A DNA stretch of 64,000 nt from Armatimonadota bacterium (GTDB lineage: Bacteria > Armatimonadota > Fimbriimonadia > Fimbriimonadales > Fimbriimonadaceae): the NCBI GenBank assembly GCA_025360125.1, contig JANYCU010000021.1, positions 1-64,000 on the forward strand. The letters are read 5' to 3'. The notes beneath the pieces are model-generated. The model saw only the letters and a program-made list of their open reading frames with translations, did not search any database and was not told where the DNA came from. Shown piece after piece: positions 15,318-23,889 of the stretch (its first letter is position 1; each line of letters starts with the position of its first letter). The position numbers were made by a program, and so were the translations under genes.

Positions 15318-17185
15318 AGTTTTGCGTATTTTGCGCGAACCATTTCGATCTGTTTGAGGTCACTTTCCATCGCGGTTTTGTACCCGTTGTCATATTGGGC
15401 AACGAGGATTGTTCCGAGCATGGCCGCCCCGAGTCCGACTGTAACCAACGAGAATCGAGGTTGGTCGGGTTCGAGTTCGTGCTGGCTCATGAGATACAAA
15501 ATGACCAGAAGGCAGAAGCAGCCAAGATGGATTTCGTTGTGTCCAGTATGCAAACTTAAGTCGATGCTAAAGTGATATCCCGCCAGTAGCAACACAACGG
15601 CGATGGGCCACGGTCGTAGCGGCATGTTGCCTCTTTGCATGAGATAAAGGATCACATAGAGGGTTGAGCTAGCTTCCCATCCTCGGTAGGCGTAGCCAAT
15701 AGACAGAGCTAAAAGGAGGAGAATGAAGGGCACTATCCGCTTTCCTTTTTCCATCCTTGCCGCAATCACCATCGCCCAAAGAGCTAGGGGAAGCAAAAGA
15801 AAGAACAAGTATGAGTTGGCTAGGGAGAAAGTCGCGACGTATCCCCAGTCCTTCCAGCCAGAACCTATAAACGAGAGAACCAAAAGCAGGCTTGGCCAGC
15901 CAAGGTGGTCAAATGTTAGCTTCTTGAATTTGTTTCGAAGGAGGAAAAAGATACCGATTGCGACGGCCAAACAGATCATGTCGGCATAGAAAGACAGATC
16001 CGAATAGGTTACAACGGCCAGAAGCATGGGCCAAACCAGATGGTGTGGACCAAGGTTCTTTGCCTTCGTTCGATTTAGGAGGAAGTATCCGATACCGATC
16101 AGGGCGCAGGCGATGCCGGAGTAGATCAGAAGTGGGCCGAATTGGCCAACCATGATTCCGAGAATATTTTCGTCTGGTCGGAGGAATCGTGGAACGATGT
16201 CGCTCTTTGCGACCCTCAGGCAATATTCCCAATCTTTTTTGGAGACGGTTTGTTGATATGCTTGCTCAATTCCCTTCTCCTTATCTGCGTCGTAATATCC
16301 TTGCCACGTGTCGGCGACCTTCGTACCTGTGTCCCAGAGACCGAGCCGAATATGTCGAATGCCGACCATTCCCGCGATGGCGGTTGGGCAAGATCTGATC
16401 ATTGCTCGACCGAATTCCATCTCCCCGATTCGCAGCTCAGTTGCTTCCCTGCTCGTCTTCATGATTTGTTGGAGCGGTCGACCTGAACTCAAATGAGGGA
16501 ACGTGACGCCCCCCCAAAGAGGATAGAAAGCACTTTTGGGAAGGTCCATAAACTGGCCTCGATACAATGCTTCCTTGCATGTAATTTCATCAAAGACATG
16601 ATCATCATATGCAGTGGGATATGGCTTCGCAATCCAGGTCGCAGTTGCCGCTTTGACATCTCCGAGAAGATAATTCAGGTGGAACATTCGTTCTCGCCAA
16701 TACCAGTTGTTGGGTTCTTTGGCGGCTCCATCGGAAGCAAAGCTAAGGAGCCTTTTGGCAAGGTTGAGAAGTCTTTCTTTGTCTCTAACTTTTCCTAGGG
16801 ACGGCATATTAAGGACGAGCCTGACAAGATGAGCCTTTGCGGCAAGATCCTGTGGATTAGCCTGGCAATACTGTTCTAGCGGGCTGGAAGTGTCTTTTCC
16901 TTCAGCCTCCAAGGTATTCCAGTTCTGTTGCATTTGCACCAGAACTAGACCTAGTCTTTCGTCTCGACTTGGACCTGACTGCCGAGGAGGTGGCACAATC
17001 GACCATATGGCAAGCTCATAGATGTCATTCGGCAGAGGAGGGATTACTTTGATTTGATCCTGAAGCGTTAAGTGGCTGGCAAAGAGCCGTGCGCCGAACA
17101 GGAAGTAGCTTCGGAAAGGAGCCACGAGTATGAGGAAGCAAATGAACACGGAGGCGACCGTGAGTGTTCTTCGATCGCTCTTCAT
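15314..17185 (-). CDS. Large polytopic membrane protein of unknown function
   Basis: A 623-residue protein with one N-terminal membrane segment (TLTVASVFICFLILVAPF), then ~290 extracytoplasmic residues with helical, TPR-like character (AKAHLVRLVLNMP, LLNLAKRLLSF, WRERMFHLNYLLGD). About nine further membrane helices run from residue ~340 to the end. I do not recognise the family. It overlaps by four bases the small membrane gene downstream of an ECF sigma factor, so the three form one operon. A sensory or target role for the sigma factor is possible. Confidence 0.7.
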   Translation of the reverse strand: MKSDRRTLTVASVFICFLILVAPFRSYFLFGARLFASHLTLQDQIKVIPPLPNDIYELAIWSIVPPPRQSGPSRDERLGLVLVQMQQNWNTLEAEGKDTSSPLEQYCQANPQDLAAKAHLVRLVLNMPSLGKVRDKERLLNLAKRLLSFASDGAAKEPNNWYWRERMFHLNYLLGDVKAATATWIAKPYPTAYDDHVFDEITCKEALYRGQFMDLPKSAFYPLWGGVTFPHLSSGRPLQQIMKTSREATELRIGEMEFGRAMIRSCPTAIAGMVGIRHIRLGLWDTGTKVADTWQGYYDADKEKGIEQAYQQTVSKKDWEYCLRVAKSDIVPRFLRPDENILGIMVGQFGPLLIYSGIACALIGIGYFLLNRTKAKNLGPHHLVWPMLLAVVTYSDLSFYADMICLAVAIGIFFLLRNKFKKLTFDHLGWPSLLLVLSFIGSGWKDWGYVATFSLANSYLFFLLLPLALWAMVIAARMEKGKRIVPFILLLLALSIGYAYRGWEASSTLYVILYLMQRGNMPLRPWPIAVVLLLAGYHFSIDLSLHTGHNEIHLGCFCLLVILYLMSQHELEPDQPRFSLVTVGLGAAMLGTILVAQYDNGYKTAMESDLKQIEMVRAKYAKL

Positions 17186-17427
17186 GGCTGAGTCCTCGAA
17201 GCGACTAACTGTTGCTGAATGTACGTTTTGACCGCGGGAGATTGAACCGTCGTGTTACCTGTGAATTGAGTAGTTGAGAGAGCGAGAACCGCCGAAGCGA
17301 TGATGACAGTGATCGCTGAGTCGATGATATTCTTTCTCACTTGGGCACGATGGTACAGATTCAGCGGTGTCTCGGTAGCTTCCACCTTTTCCCTCGCATA
17401 TTGAGTCAGTTGGTTGAAGTCTCTCAT
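17182..17427 (-). CDS. Small single-pass membrane protein, possible anti-sigma factor
   Basis: An 81-residue protein with a ~35-residue cytoplasmic N-terminus (MRDFNQLTQYAREKVEATET), one membrane segment (IIDSAITVIIASAVLALS) and a ~25-residue outer tail. It overlaps by four bases the sigma gene upstream and the large membrane gene downstream. The position is that of an anti-sigma factor, but it lacks a recognisable zinc-binding HxxxCxxC motif, so the role is inferred from context. Confidence 0.6.
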   Translation of the reverse strand: MRDFNQLTQYAREKVEATETPLNLYHRAQVRKNIIDSAITVIIASAVLALSTTQFTGNTTVQSPAVKTYIQQQLVASRTQP

Positions 17428-17957
17428 GACTCATCTCCCATCAAATGCTGAAGCTGCTTCTTTGCTGTGCTGAATCGGCTTGCGATGGTGCCCTCGGGCA
17501 CTTCGAGAATCGTTGCGGCCTCGGCGTAGGTATAGCCGGAAACGGCGACTAACAGGACGACATCTCGACTCTCTGGCTTCAGATCAGAAATGAGTGTTCG
17601 TAGTTCGACCATCATCGGGTCCTGCTCGTTTGGGGCAGGAATCGAGGGCGTCAGGGGTAACCACTTTGGCTTACGCTTCCAATAGTTTCTTGCTTTGTTG
17701 GTGACGACTTTCGCAATCCAGGCTTCGGCCGAATCGAGTTCTTTCAAACGACCTTGGTGCTGCCAGACCTTAATCAAACAGTCCTGGGCAAGGTCCTCGG
17801 CGAGGGTGTAGTCGAGAGTTAGTGAATAGGAGAGTTTGAAAATGAATTCTCGAATCGAGTCGAAATCAAATTCGAGGGTTTCTTCACGGTTTTGATGAAC
17901 CTGTATTAACTCAAGAGACTGCCAAGTCAAGACTGCCATATTGTTAAGACCCAGCAA
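17424..17957 (-). CDS. ECF-type RNA polymerase sigma factor
   Basis: A 177-residue protein with the sigma-2 region 2 sequence LAQDCLIKVWQHQGRL through AWIAKVVTNKARNYWKRK. The sigma-4 helix-turn-helix reads YAEAATILEVPEGTIASRFS (about 145-164). TTG 17957 has AAGGA about ten bases upstream. ATG 17939 is the alternative start. It is the first gene of a sigma - small membrane protein - large membrane protein operon, which is the common arrangement for membrane-controlled ECF factors. Targets unknown. Confidence 0.92.
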   Translation of the reverse strand: MLGLNNMAVLTWQSLELIQVHQNREETLEFDFDSIREFIFKLSYSLTLDYTLAEDLAQDCLIKVWQHQGRLKELDSAEAWIAKVVTNKARNYWKRKPKWLPLTPSIPAPNEQDPMMVELRTLISDLKPESRDVVLLVAVSGYTYAEAATILEVPEGTIASRFSTAKKQLQHLMGDES

Positions 17958-18012
17958 CTTTCATTATCCTTCATTTTTCTTTTGAGGGGCGAGAGGCGAA
18001 TCTTAAAACAGA

Positions 18013-18042
18013 AAAGGACCAAAGAATACTCTTTGGTCCTTT
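18013..18042 (-). terminator. Terminator downstream of secDF
   Basis: 12-bp arms AAAGGACCAAAG (18013-18024) and CTTTGGTCCTTT (18031-18042) with a 6-base loop. On the minus strand the T-rich tract TTTTCTGTTTT follows. It lies 20 bases beyond the secDF stop. Confidence 0.88.
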
Positions 18043-18061
18043 CCCGATCTCAGATCTCCGG

Positions 18062-20611
18062 TTAGTCGATCTCTTTCCAGCTGTCCTTGACCGTGTCCTT
18101 CGCTCGGCGTCGAACTTGACCGTAGGAACGACCTTCCGTGCTTGTGTTTGCTTCCGTTCGAGGAACGTTTTGCATGCTTCCGCTGCGGACGTGGGCCATT
18201 CGCTGGGATTCTGTTCGCGCCAACCCTACGAGCCCAAATTTCTCGCCCTTCTTCTTCACGATAGCGCGATCCCAAAGGTAAAGAATCGGTGAAGCGTTAT
18301 AGATGGATGAGTATGTTCCGGAAACAATTCCGATCAACATCGTAACAATGAAGAACTTCAGGTCCGGGGTAGGTGTTCCGAAGAACACGAGAATCAGTAG
18401 GGTTACGATAACCGTTCCCGACGTGTTGAGCGATCGGCTGAACGATTGAGTAATCGATCGATTCATGAGATGCTGCAAGTCTTCACCAGATTCTGGCTTA
18501 CGCAGGTTCTCACGGATTCGGTCAAAGATAACAATCGTATCGTGGACCGAGAAGCCGATGATGGTTAGCATCGCTGTAAGGAACAGCGAACTAATATCCC
18601 ACTTGAAGAAGTAGCCGAAGAAGGCAGCCATGAAGATAACCACGAGAATATCGTGGAACAATGCGCCGATGGCCGAAAAGCCAAACTTGAGACCTTCTTT
18701 GAATCCGCCAACTGAGAATCCGAATCGCAGAGCTAGGTATCCGACAATCAGCAAGATCGAAATACAAACACCGTAAACTGCGCTGAGCTGAACTTCTTTT
18801 TGAAGGGTTGGTCCAACGGTTTGAATACCGACTAAGTCGGCATTAGGGATGCCTGCCGCAGTTTCAATCATCTTTGCGTTGTCTTTTTCGAGAGCAGTAA
18901 TTTGTTCGGCAGTTGCGTTCGCGGCTGCTTTTGGAAGTGACTCTGCGGGTACCGAAATAATCGCGACTCGGTCTGTTCCGATATCGGCAAATTTTACGGT
19001 CGAACCTTTCATGCCAGCTTTTTCAAGGCTTTCACCAAGCAGTGCACTCGTCATATCGGCACTAACTTTATACTGAGCTTCAGTACCACCCTGCAGTTCA
19101 ACGTTGAGCTTGAAACCACCGAGGGGTACGAAAATGAGACCAAAAATAACCGTTGCGAGTGAGATCAAGAACCATCGATTCGTTTTCTGAAGGACCTGAA
19201 GAATCTTCTCTCCACCCTTTGTGATTCCGCCAAACCAGTCTCGGTCAACTGCGTACCACTTTGGATCGGTTGCAATGCCTGAACCGACAAAGAACAGCAA
19301 GAGTGATCGGGTAACGGTAACCGCAGTAAAGAGCGAAATGATAACACCGATGATTAGCGTCGTTGCAAAGCCTTTAACTGGGCCAGTACCGATGCTGGAG
19401 AGCACCAGACAAGTCAGGATAGTACAAGCGTTGGAGTCAATAATCGCGGGAAGAGCTCGTTTAAAGCCAATTTCAATCGCAGTTTGAAGAGGCCTACCGT
19501 TCTTCATTTCCTCTTTGAAACGTTCAAAGACGAGAATGTTGGCGTCAACCGCCATTCCTACCGACAAGATGAACCCTGCAATTGCCGCCAACGAGAACGT
19601 GGCGTCGATAAACTTCAGGGCGGCCAAGGTCAGACCTGTGTAAAGCAGCAACGCAAGGAAGGCAACGAAACCAGGAAATGCATAGTAGGCGATCAGGTAA
19701 ACGCTGATCACTGAGAAAGCGATAATGCCAGAGGTCAGAATCTTGCTGTAAGCGGTTTTACCAATAGTTGGGCTAACCGTATAGGCGCCTAATTGCTTCA
19801 GGTCTGCTGGCAGCGAACCACCATTGATGAGGGCGACCAGGTTGAAAACGTATTCCTTGGTAAAGGTTCCATCGGTACGACAGCCATTCGTGATTTTTGC
19901 GTCAGCCTTCATGTTGGCGATGCTGAGAACCACACCATCGAGAACGACGGCGAGGGGCTCTAGCTTGCCGTAATAGGTGTCGCTCCATGCAGACATAGCA
20001 CTGGTTCCCGAGTTGCTAAAGTTCATAACTGGAACGTATGAGTCGGTAGCCGCCTCAGGTTCGGCCTTTGCCTCTGTGACGTCAGTACCTGCCAAAATCA
20101 AGTGCCAACCGCTGATCATTTGATCATATTCAGGCGTGTGAGGCTCGATCAGCTTATGATCGCGATTCCGAATGAAATGAACATTTGGATCGTTCGGATC
20201 TTTCGATGGATTAACTTCGTATTCTCGATTCTTATCAAGGCCAGAGTTTGAATTTTTGGCATGATAGAACATCATTCGAGCACTCGAACCGAGGACCTTC
20301 TTCGCTTCCTCGATATCAGTGATTCCCGGCAGCTCAACCAGAATTTGGTCATCGCCTTTGGCGGCAATAACTGGTTCAGCCGCGCCAAAGCCGCTTGCGC
20401 GGTGAATGAGAACGGGCAGAATCTGCTTTCTCGCCTCTTCGGGGGTGATTTTGTTCTTTAAGTCAGGCGCGACAATGACTTGGTAAGTGAGGCGGGTTCC
20501 GCCTGTGATATCGAGACCAAAAATGGTCTTCCCTTTGAAGTCACCGAATAGAGCGAGGACGGCCAAAACGATGACACAAAGTAGGAAATAAAAGCTGTTA
20601 CGACGTTGCAA
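18062..20611 (-). CDS. secDF: Protein translocase subunit SecDF (fused)
   Basis: An 849-residue fusion of SecD and SecF. The SecD half has LDITGGTRLTYQV near the N-terminus and the periplasmic P1 domain (LVELPGITDIEEAKKVLG). Its membrane block contains AGFILSVGMAVDANILVFER. The SecF half starts near the second GGT motif (LNVELQGGTEAQYKV) and has TIIGFSVHDTIVIFDRIREN. There are about 12 membrane segments in all. It uses proton flow to pull proteins across the membrane after SecA. It is a monocistronic gene ending in its own terminator. The length is slightly above usual fused SecDFs. Confidence 0.96.
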   Translation of the reverse strand: MQRRNSFYFLLCVIVLAVLALFGDFKGKTIFGLDITGGTRLTYQVIVAPDLKNKITPEEARKQILPVLIHRASGFGAAEPVIAAKGDDQILVELPGITDIEEAKKVLGSSARMMFYHAKNSNSGLDKNREYEVNPSKDPNDPNVHFIRNRDHKLIEPHTPEYDQMISGWHLILAGTDVTEAKAEPEAATDSYVPVMNFSNSGTSAMSAWSDTYYGKLEPLAVVLDGVVLSIANMKADAKITNGCRTDGTFTKEYVFNLVALINGGSLPADLKQLGAYTVSPTIGKTAYSKILTSGIIAFSVISVYLIAYYAFPGFVAFLALLLYTGLTLAALKFIDATFSLAAIAGFILSVGMAVDANILVFERFKEEMKNGRPLQTAIEIGFKRALPAIIDSNACTILTCLVLSSIGTGPVKGFATTLIIGVIISLFTAVTVTRSLLLFFVGSGIATDPKWYAVDRDWFGGITKGGEKILQVLQKTNRWFLISLATVIFGLIFVPLGGFKLNVELQGGTEAQYKVSADMTSALLGESLEKAGMKGSTVKFADIGTDRVAIISVPAESLPKAAANATAEQITALEKDNAKMIETAAGIPNADLVGIQTVGPTLQKEVQLSAVYGVCISILLIVGYLALRFGFSVGGFKEGLKFGFSAIGALFHDILVVIFMAAFFGYFFKWDISSLFLTAMLTIIGFSVHDTIVIFDRIRENLRKPESGEDLQHLMNRSITQSFSRSLNTSGTVIVTLLILVFFGTPTPDLKFFIVTMLIGIVSGTYSSIYNASPILYLWDRAIVKKKGEKFGLVGLARTESQRMAHVRSGSMQNVPRTEANTSTEGRSYGQVRRRAKDTVKDSWKEID

Positions 20612-20718
20612 TGCTAGAGGCCACTCCTGGCTAAAATGAAGCTCATAGTATACCGATTACGCCGAAACGAATCGGATAGTTCGAGCATCTAACATGAGAG
20701 TTCGCTCATAATCACACT

Positions 20719-21162
20719 ATGATCACATCGATTGCCGCCGTTTTGTTCGTCGCTCAGGGCTTGCAGCCAGCACCCGAAATCCACTTTAACATCGAATCTG
20801 CGAAGAAAGATGTCATCAAGGGCAACGTGACGATCACGATTCCAGAAGGGTGGCATGCGTACCAAAATCCACCGAAGAGTGAGTTCGAGAACCCATTGAA
20901 AGTGGAAGGAACAACCAAAGGATTCACTGCGAAGTTTGTATATCCAAAGGGAGAAGCCATGAAGAGTTCTGGTATGGACTCACTTGTCTACGTTGGAAAG
21001 GTCAAAATTCCATTCGAAGGAAAAATTGCGAAGACGATCAAGCCGCAAAAGAACGGCATGTATCACTTCGAATTTAAGATCAGCTACCAATTTTGCAACG
21101 ATTCAACCTGCATTCCGCCGTCGAGCCTTAATGCAAAAGTCAACGTCAAGGTTGGTAAGTGA
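20719..21162 (+). CDS. Stand-alone DsbD N-terminal domain protein
   Basis: A 147-residue protein with a signal peptide (MITSIAAVLFVAQGLQ). The single domain matches the DsbD alpha / thiol-disulfide corrector fold (GNVTITIPEGWHAYQNPP, then YQFCNDSTCIPP). The two cysteines in C-x4-C correspond to the redox pair of DsbD-alpha. In E. coli this domain is part of DsbD and passes electrons to periplasmic partners. Here no membrane or thioredoxin part is attached, so a DsbD/CcdA partner must be elsewhere. The stop overlaps the kdsA start by four bases. Confidence 0.82.
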   Translation: MITSIAAVLFVAQGLQPAPEIHFNIESAKKDVIKGNVTITIPEGWHAYQNPPKSEFENPLKVEGTTKGFTAKFVYPKGEAMKSSGMDSLVYVGKVKIPFEGKIAKTIKPQKNGMYHFEFKISYQFCNDSTCIPPSSLNAKVNVKVGK

Positions 21163-21974
21163 CGCCGTTTAAGGTTGGTACTTTTGCAGTCGGCGATGGC
21201 TCGCTAACCATTATCGCTGGACCTTGTTTGGCTGAATCCCTGCAGTTGTGCCAAGATGTCGCCGGGACCATGAAAGAGGTCTGTGCAAAATTGGGGCTCA
21301 ATTACGTTTTCAAAGCATCGTACGACAAGGCAAACCGAACGTCGGGCGGCTCAATTCGCGGCTTTGGTATGGACGAAGGTTTGTCGATCATTTCTTCGGT
21401 TGGATCAAAGTTTGGTCTGCCAACGACGACCGACATCCACACGGCTGAGCAAGCTGCTCCAGTTGCCACCGTAGTCGATATCCTTCAGATTCCAGCGTTC
21501 CTTTGCCGCCAATCAGACATTTTAGAGGCAGCCGCGCTGACGGGCAAACCCGTCAATGTGAAGAAGGGTCAGTTTTTGGCTCCGCATGATGCGAAGAACA
21601 TTGTTTCGAAACTGGAGTCTTTTGATTCGAAGGGCATCATGCTGACTGAGCGAGGCACGACGTTTGGCTATAACACCCTCATTGTCGATATGCCTGGCCT
21701 TGAGGTGATGCGTTCGTTTGGCGTTCCTGTTTGTTTCGATGCAACGCACTCGGCCCAGCGCCCTGGTGGCGCGGGAACGGCGACGGATGGCGTTCGTGAG
21801 AGTATTCCGGCGATGGTTCGGGCTGCGGTAGCGGTTGGAATCGACGCGTTATTTTTAGAGGTCCATCCCGACCCGGATAAGGCCCTTAGTGATTCGGCTA
21901 CTCAATGGAAGTTGAGTCGGGTGATGGAGATTTTGGAGCCAGCTGTGGCGATCTATTCGCTACGACTGCAATAG
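21159..21974 (+). CDS. kdsA: 3-deoxy-8-phosphooctulonate synthase
   Basis: A 271-residue enzyme that condenses phosphoenolpyruvate and arabinose 5-phosphate to Kdo-8-phosphate for lipid A-core. The motif IIAGPCLAES has Cys where metal-independent forms have Asn, so it should be the metal-dependent class. Other family motifs are KASYDKANRTS, DILQIPAFLCRQ, VNVKKGQFLAPHD and FDATHSAQRPGG. The GTG start lies in a GTGA overlap with the DsbD-domain gene. It implies an outer membrane with a Kdo-type glycolipid. Confidence 0.96.
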   Translation: MTPFKVGTFAVGDGSLTIIAGPCLAESLQLCQDVAGTMKEVCAKLGLNYVFKASYDKANRTSGGSIRGFGMDEGLSIISSVGSKFGLPTTTDIHTAEQAAPVATVVDILQIPAFLCRQSDILEAAALTGKPVNVKKGQFLAPHDAKNIVSKLESFDSKGIMLTERGTTFGYNTLIVDMPGLEVMRSFGVPVCFDATHSAQRPGGAGTATDGVRESIPAMVRAAVAVGIDALFLEVHPDPDKALSDSATQWKLSRVMEILEPAVAIYSLRLQ

Positions 21975-21985
21975 GTGTTTAGGTA

Positions 21986-22648
21986 CCATCCCTTCCGTCA
22001 CGTCGGTCATGCAGTTGAGAAAGCTTTCTGAATGACCGACGTGCCACCTTCCCATGCTTTGGGAAGGATTAAGCCTTCGGTATTCAGAAGCGTGTCAAGT
22101 CTGGGGTTGAATCGTCAATCCAAGTCTTGAGCGTCGATCTCGCCTAGGCAGATCATTCGGATCAGATCCGCCACGCCTTGAGGGTTTTGGAAAACTCTCC
22201 TTGCGGAGATCCTGACCACGGTCACTCCAGCTTGTTTCAATAACTGATCCCTCAAAGCGTCAGATCGCACCTTCACATCATGGATGTTGCCATCAATTTC
22301 GATCGCAATTTTCAGCTTGTCAATGTAAAAATCCACGATTATCCCTGGCAAAAGTGCAGCTTGGCGACGCACTTTGAAAATTTTGTTGTACTTGGGTCTA
22401 AGATAATGCCAAAGAATTATCTCAGGAGGCGACATTTCATTACGAAGTTTTTTCGATCGCTTTATTTGCTTTGGTGGCCGCTTTGTGAGCCGTTTCCTCT
22501 GGGAACTCTCTTCTTCCATGTGATTCTCTATATTACTGAAAGTCTCCATGGTTTGGATAACAAGATCCTTCCCAAAGCATGGGAAGGTGGCGCGCCAGTC
22601 AATCCGAAGTTTCCGTTGTCTTTTGACTGGCGTGACGGAAGGGATGGT
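21986..22648. mobile_element. DUF559 nuclease element 1, bounded by inverted repeats
   Basis: Perfect 18-base terminal inverted repeats lie at 21986-22003 (ACCATCCCTTCCGTCACG) and 22631-22648. Each end also folds. On the left, ACGTCGGTCA (22001-22010) pairs with TGACCGACGT (22034-22043), and CCTTCCCA (22048-22055) with TGGGAAGG (22061-22068). On the right, CCTTCCCA (22567-22574) pairs with TGGGAAGG (22580-22587), and CGCCAGTCAA (22593-22602) with TTGACTGGCG (22623-22632). The only gene inside is the DUF559 nuclease. The unit fills the gap between the convergent genes kdsA and the esterase. No clear target duplication is visible. Confidence 0.7.
22115..22549 (-). CDS. DUF559 (Vsr-like PD-(D/E)XK) endonuclease
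   Basis: Starts at ATG 22549 or 22519, giving ~134-144 residues. The frame is open upstream to 22666, but that part would be read from the terminal repeat. The basic N-terminus is followed by NEMSPPEIILWHYLRPK. The nuclease core has IIVDFYIDKLKIAIEIDG (Asp … Glu-x-Asp) and ends VVRISARRVFQNP…LIRMICLGEI. DUF559 proteins share the Vsr/PD-(D/E)XK fold, and their role is unsettled. A paralogue with the same ending lies at 55122-55541, also inside inverted repeats. Confidence 0.85.
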   Translation of the reverse strand: METFSNIENHMEEESSQRKRLTKRPPKQIKRSKKLRNEMSPPEIILWHYLRPKYNKIFKVRRQAALLPGIIVDFYIDKLKIAIEIDGNIHDVKVRSDALRDQLLKQAGVTVVRISARRVFQNPQGVADLIRMICLGEIDAQDLD

Positions 22649-22703
22649 TACCCAGCTGGTTTGCATCCAAAATAAACAGCTGGCGGAAACTCACCCTCCC
22701 ATC

Positions 22704-23597
22704 TTACAGATTCTGGAAGAACCAACGTTTGGTATTGATAATCATGCTTGGGTGCCAGTCGTGGCCCCACTCGATGATTTCGAGGTGCTTCTTGCCGGGA
22801 AGTTGGTCGAACATCGATTGAACATTTGGCAAGCGGCAGGACGGATCTTTGGTTCCCACGGTGACATGGGTCGGTACTTGGCAATGTTCCGCCTGAAAAA
22901 TTGTGTCGTAGTAGCTAATCGTATTCAAGACTCGCTGCTCGCCAATTGGAATTTCACTCATGTAATCCGTCAGCTCTTTGAGCGGATACCGATAGGCATA
23001 CTTTTGAACTGAGTCACCCATCCCGCACATGAACGGCATATCGGCACATACCGATTTGACTAACGGCATCCAGGCTCCGAGCCAGATCGACATTCCGCCG
23101 CCTTGGCTCATGCCTGCAACCCCAATTTGGTCCGAATTCACTTGTACTTGGGCATGCAAAATGCGCAACGCGATGACTGCGTCCTGATACATGGACCGAA
23201 AAATCCAGCTGTGCCGATCCTCGGCTCCGTCGGCAAAATAGCCTCGGTCTTGAACATACGCTTCTTGATGGAACGCGTCCTCGCCATGAAAGTTGAACGA
23301 TAGGCTGACCATGCCTGTTCGGGTGCCATATTCATCCGGTAACTTCGATTCGAGACCGTACGGCGGCACCCATAAAAAGCCGGGCAGGTTTCTGGCCCCC
23401 TCGGGGTAGGCAATCCAGCCGTGACGAGCAGTGCCTTTTATTCCGGCGAACGAAAACGATTCGACAACATGAGTGCCAGATTGGTTTGGAATGGTCCGAA
23501 AGTTCGAGACTTTCAGCGGAAAATCCATCGCTTCTTGCGTGGTCTCTATCCAAAATTGCTGAAAATCTTCAGGCTTTTCGTAAGGGAGTTCGATCAT
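22704..23597 (-). CDS. Acetyl-xylan esterase / cephalosporin deacetylase-like hydrolase (AXE1)
   Basis: A 297-residue alpha/beta hydrolase. The nucleophile elbow is GMSQGGGMS, the family block is DGAEDRHSWIFRSMYQDAVI, a candidate acid is in VGTKDPSCRLPNV, and the catalytic His is in EWGHDWHPS. The family removes acetyl groups from sugars and cephalosporins. ATG 23597 (MIELPYEKPEDF) overlaps the stop of the NIL-domain gene (ATGA). No signal peptide, so it acts on imported acetylated substrates. It ends towards DUF559 element 1. Confidence 0.85.
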   Translation of the reverse strand: MIELPYEKPEDFQQFWIETTQEAMDFPLKVSNFRTIPNQSGTHVVESFSFAGIKGTARHGWIAYPEGARNLPGFLWVPPYGLESKLPDEYGTRTGMVSLSFNFHGEDAFHQEAYVQDRGYFADGAEDRHSWIFRSMYQDAVIALRILHAQVQVNSDQIGVAGMSQGGGMSIWLGAWMPLVKSVCADMPFMCGMGDSVQKYAYRYPLKELTDYMSEIPIGEQRVLNTISYYDTIFQAEHCQVPTHVTVGTKDPSCRLPNVQSMFDQLPGKKHLEIIEWGHDWHPSMIINTKRWFFQNL

Positions 23598-23833
23598 GCA
23601 CCGACAGCGCGTTGTTGCGATTCGACGTTTAGGCCAGTGGTCATCAGCCACGCAATGGATCGTTGAATGTCTTCAACTGGTCCTTTCAATTCAATTTCCA
23701 TCGAACCGAAATCGACATCGACATTTGCTCGAACGATATTGACCTGGACATTGAAATCTCTGCCAAGTTGCCAAAGCCACGGTTCTTTTGCCGCGCTACT
23801 GCCACCCGAAACATGTACCATTACCGAAGTCAT
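23594..23833 (-). CDS. NIL-domain protein
   Basis: A 79-residue ferredoxin-fold protein with the NIL pattern: LWQLGRDFNVQVNIVRANVD, then GSMEIELKGPVEDIQRSIAW. NIL domains usually sit at the C-terminus of methionine ABC transporters or with ferredoxins. Alone they are thought to bind small ligands. The stop overlaps the esterase start by four bases. It is divergent from leuA, 57 bases away. Confidence 0.8.
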   Translation of the reverse strand: MTSVMVHVSGGSSAAKEPWLWQLGRDFNVQVNIVRANVDVDFGSMEIELKGPVEDIQRSIAWLMTTGLNVESQQRAVGA

Positions 23834-23889
23834 TTGGAACGAAGTCTACCTCTGTTCGACGTATAATCCTCATAACGGTAAACAACAAA

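Noticed and set aside
20650-20710. Operator-like repeat (CCGATT…AATCGG) between secDF and the DsbD-domain gene
   Set aside because: The 6-bp arms are short enough to occur by chance. A similar AATCGG…CCGATT pair near 60764 has the arms in the other order, so a shared site is not supported.
22549-22666. N-terminal extension of the first DUF559 protein
   Set aside because: It would be read from the element's terminal inverted repeat and shows no similarity to the paralogue. A start at 22549 or 22519 fits better.
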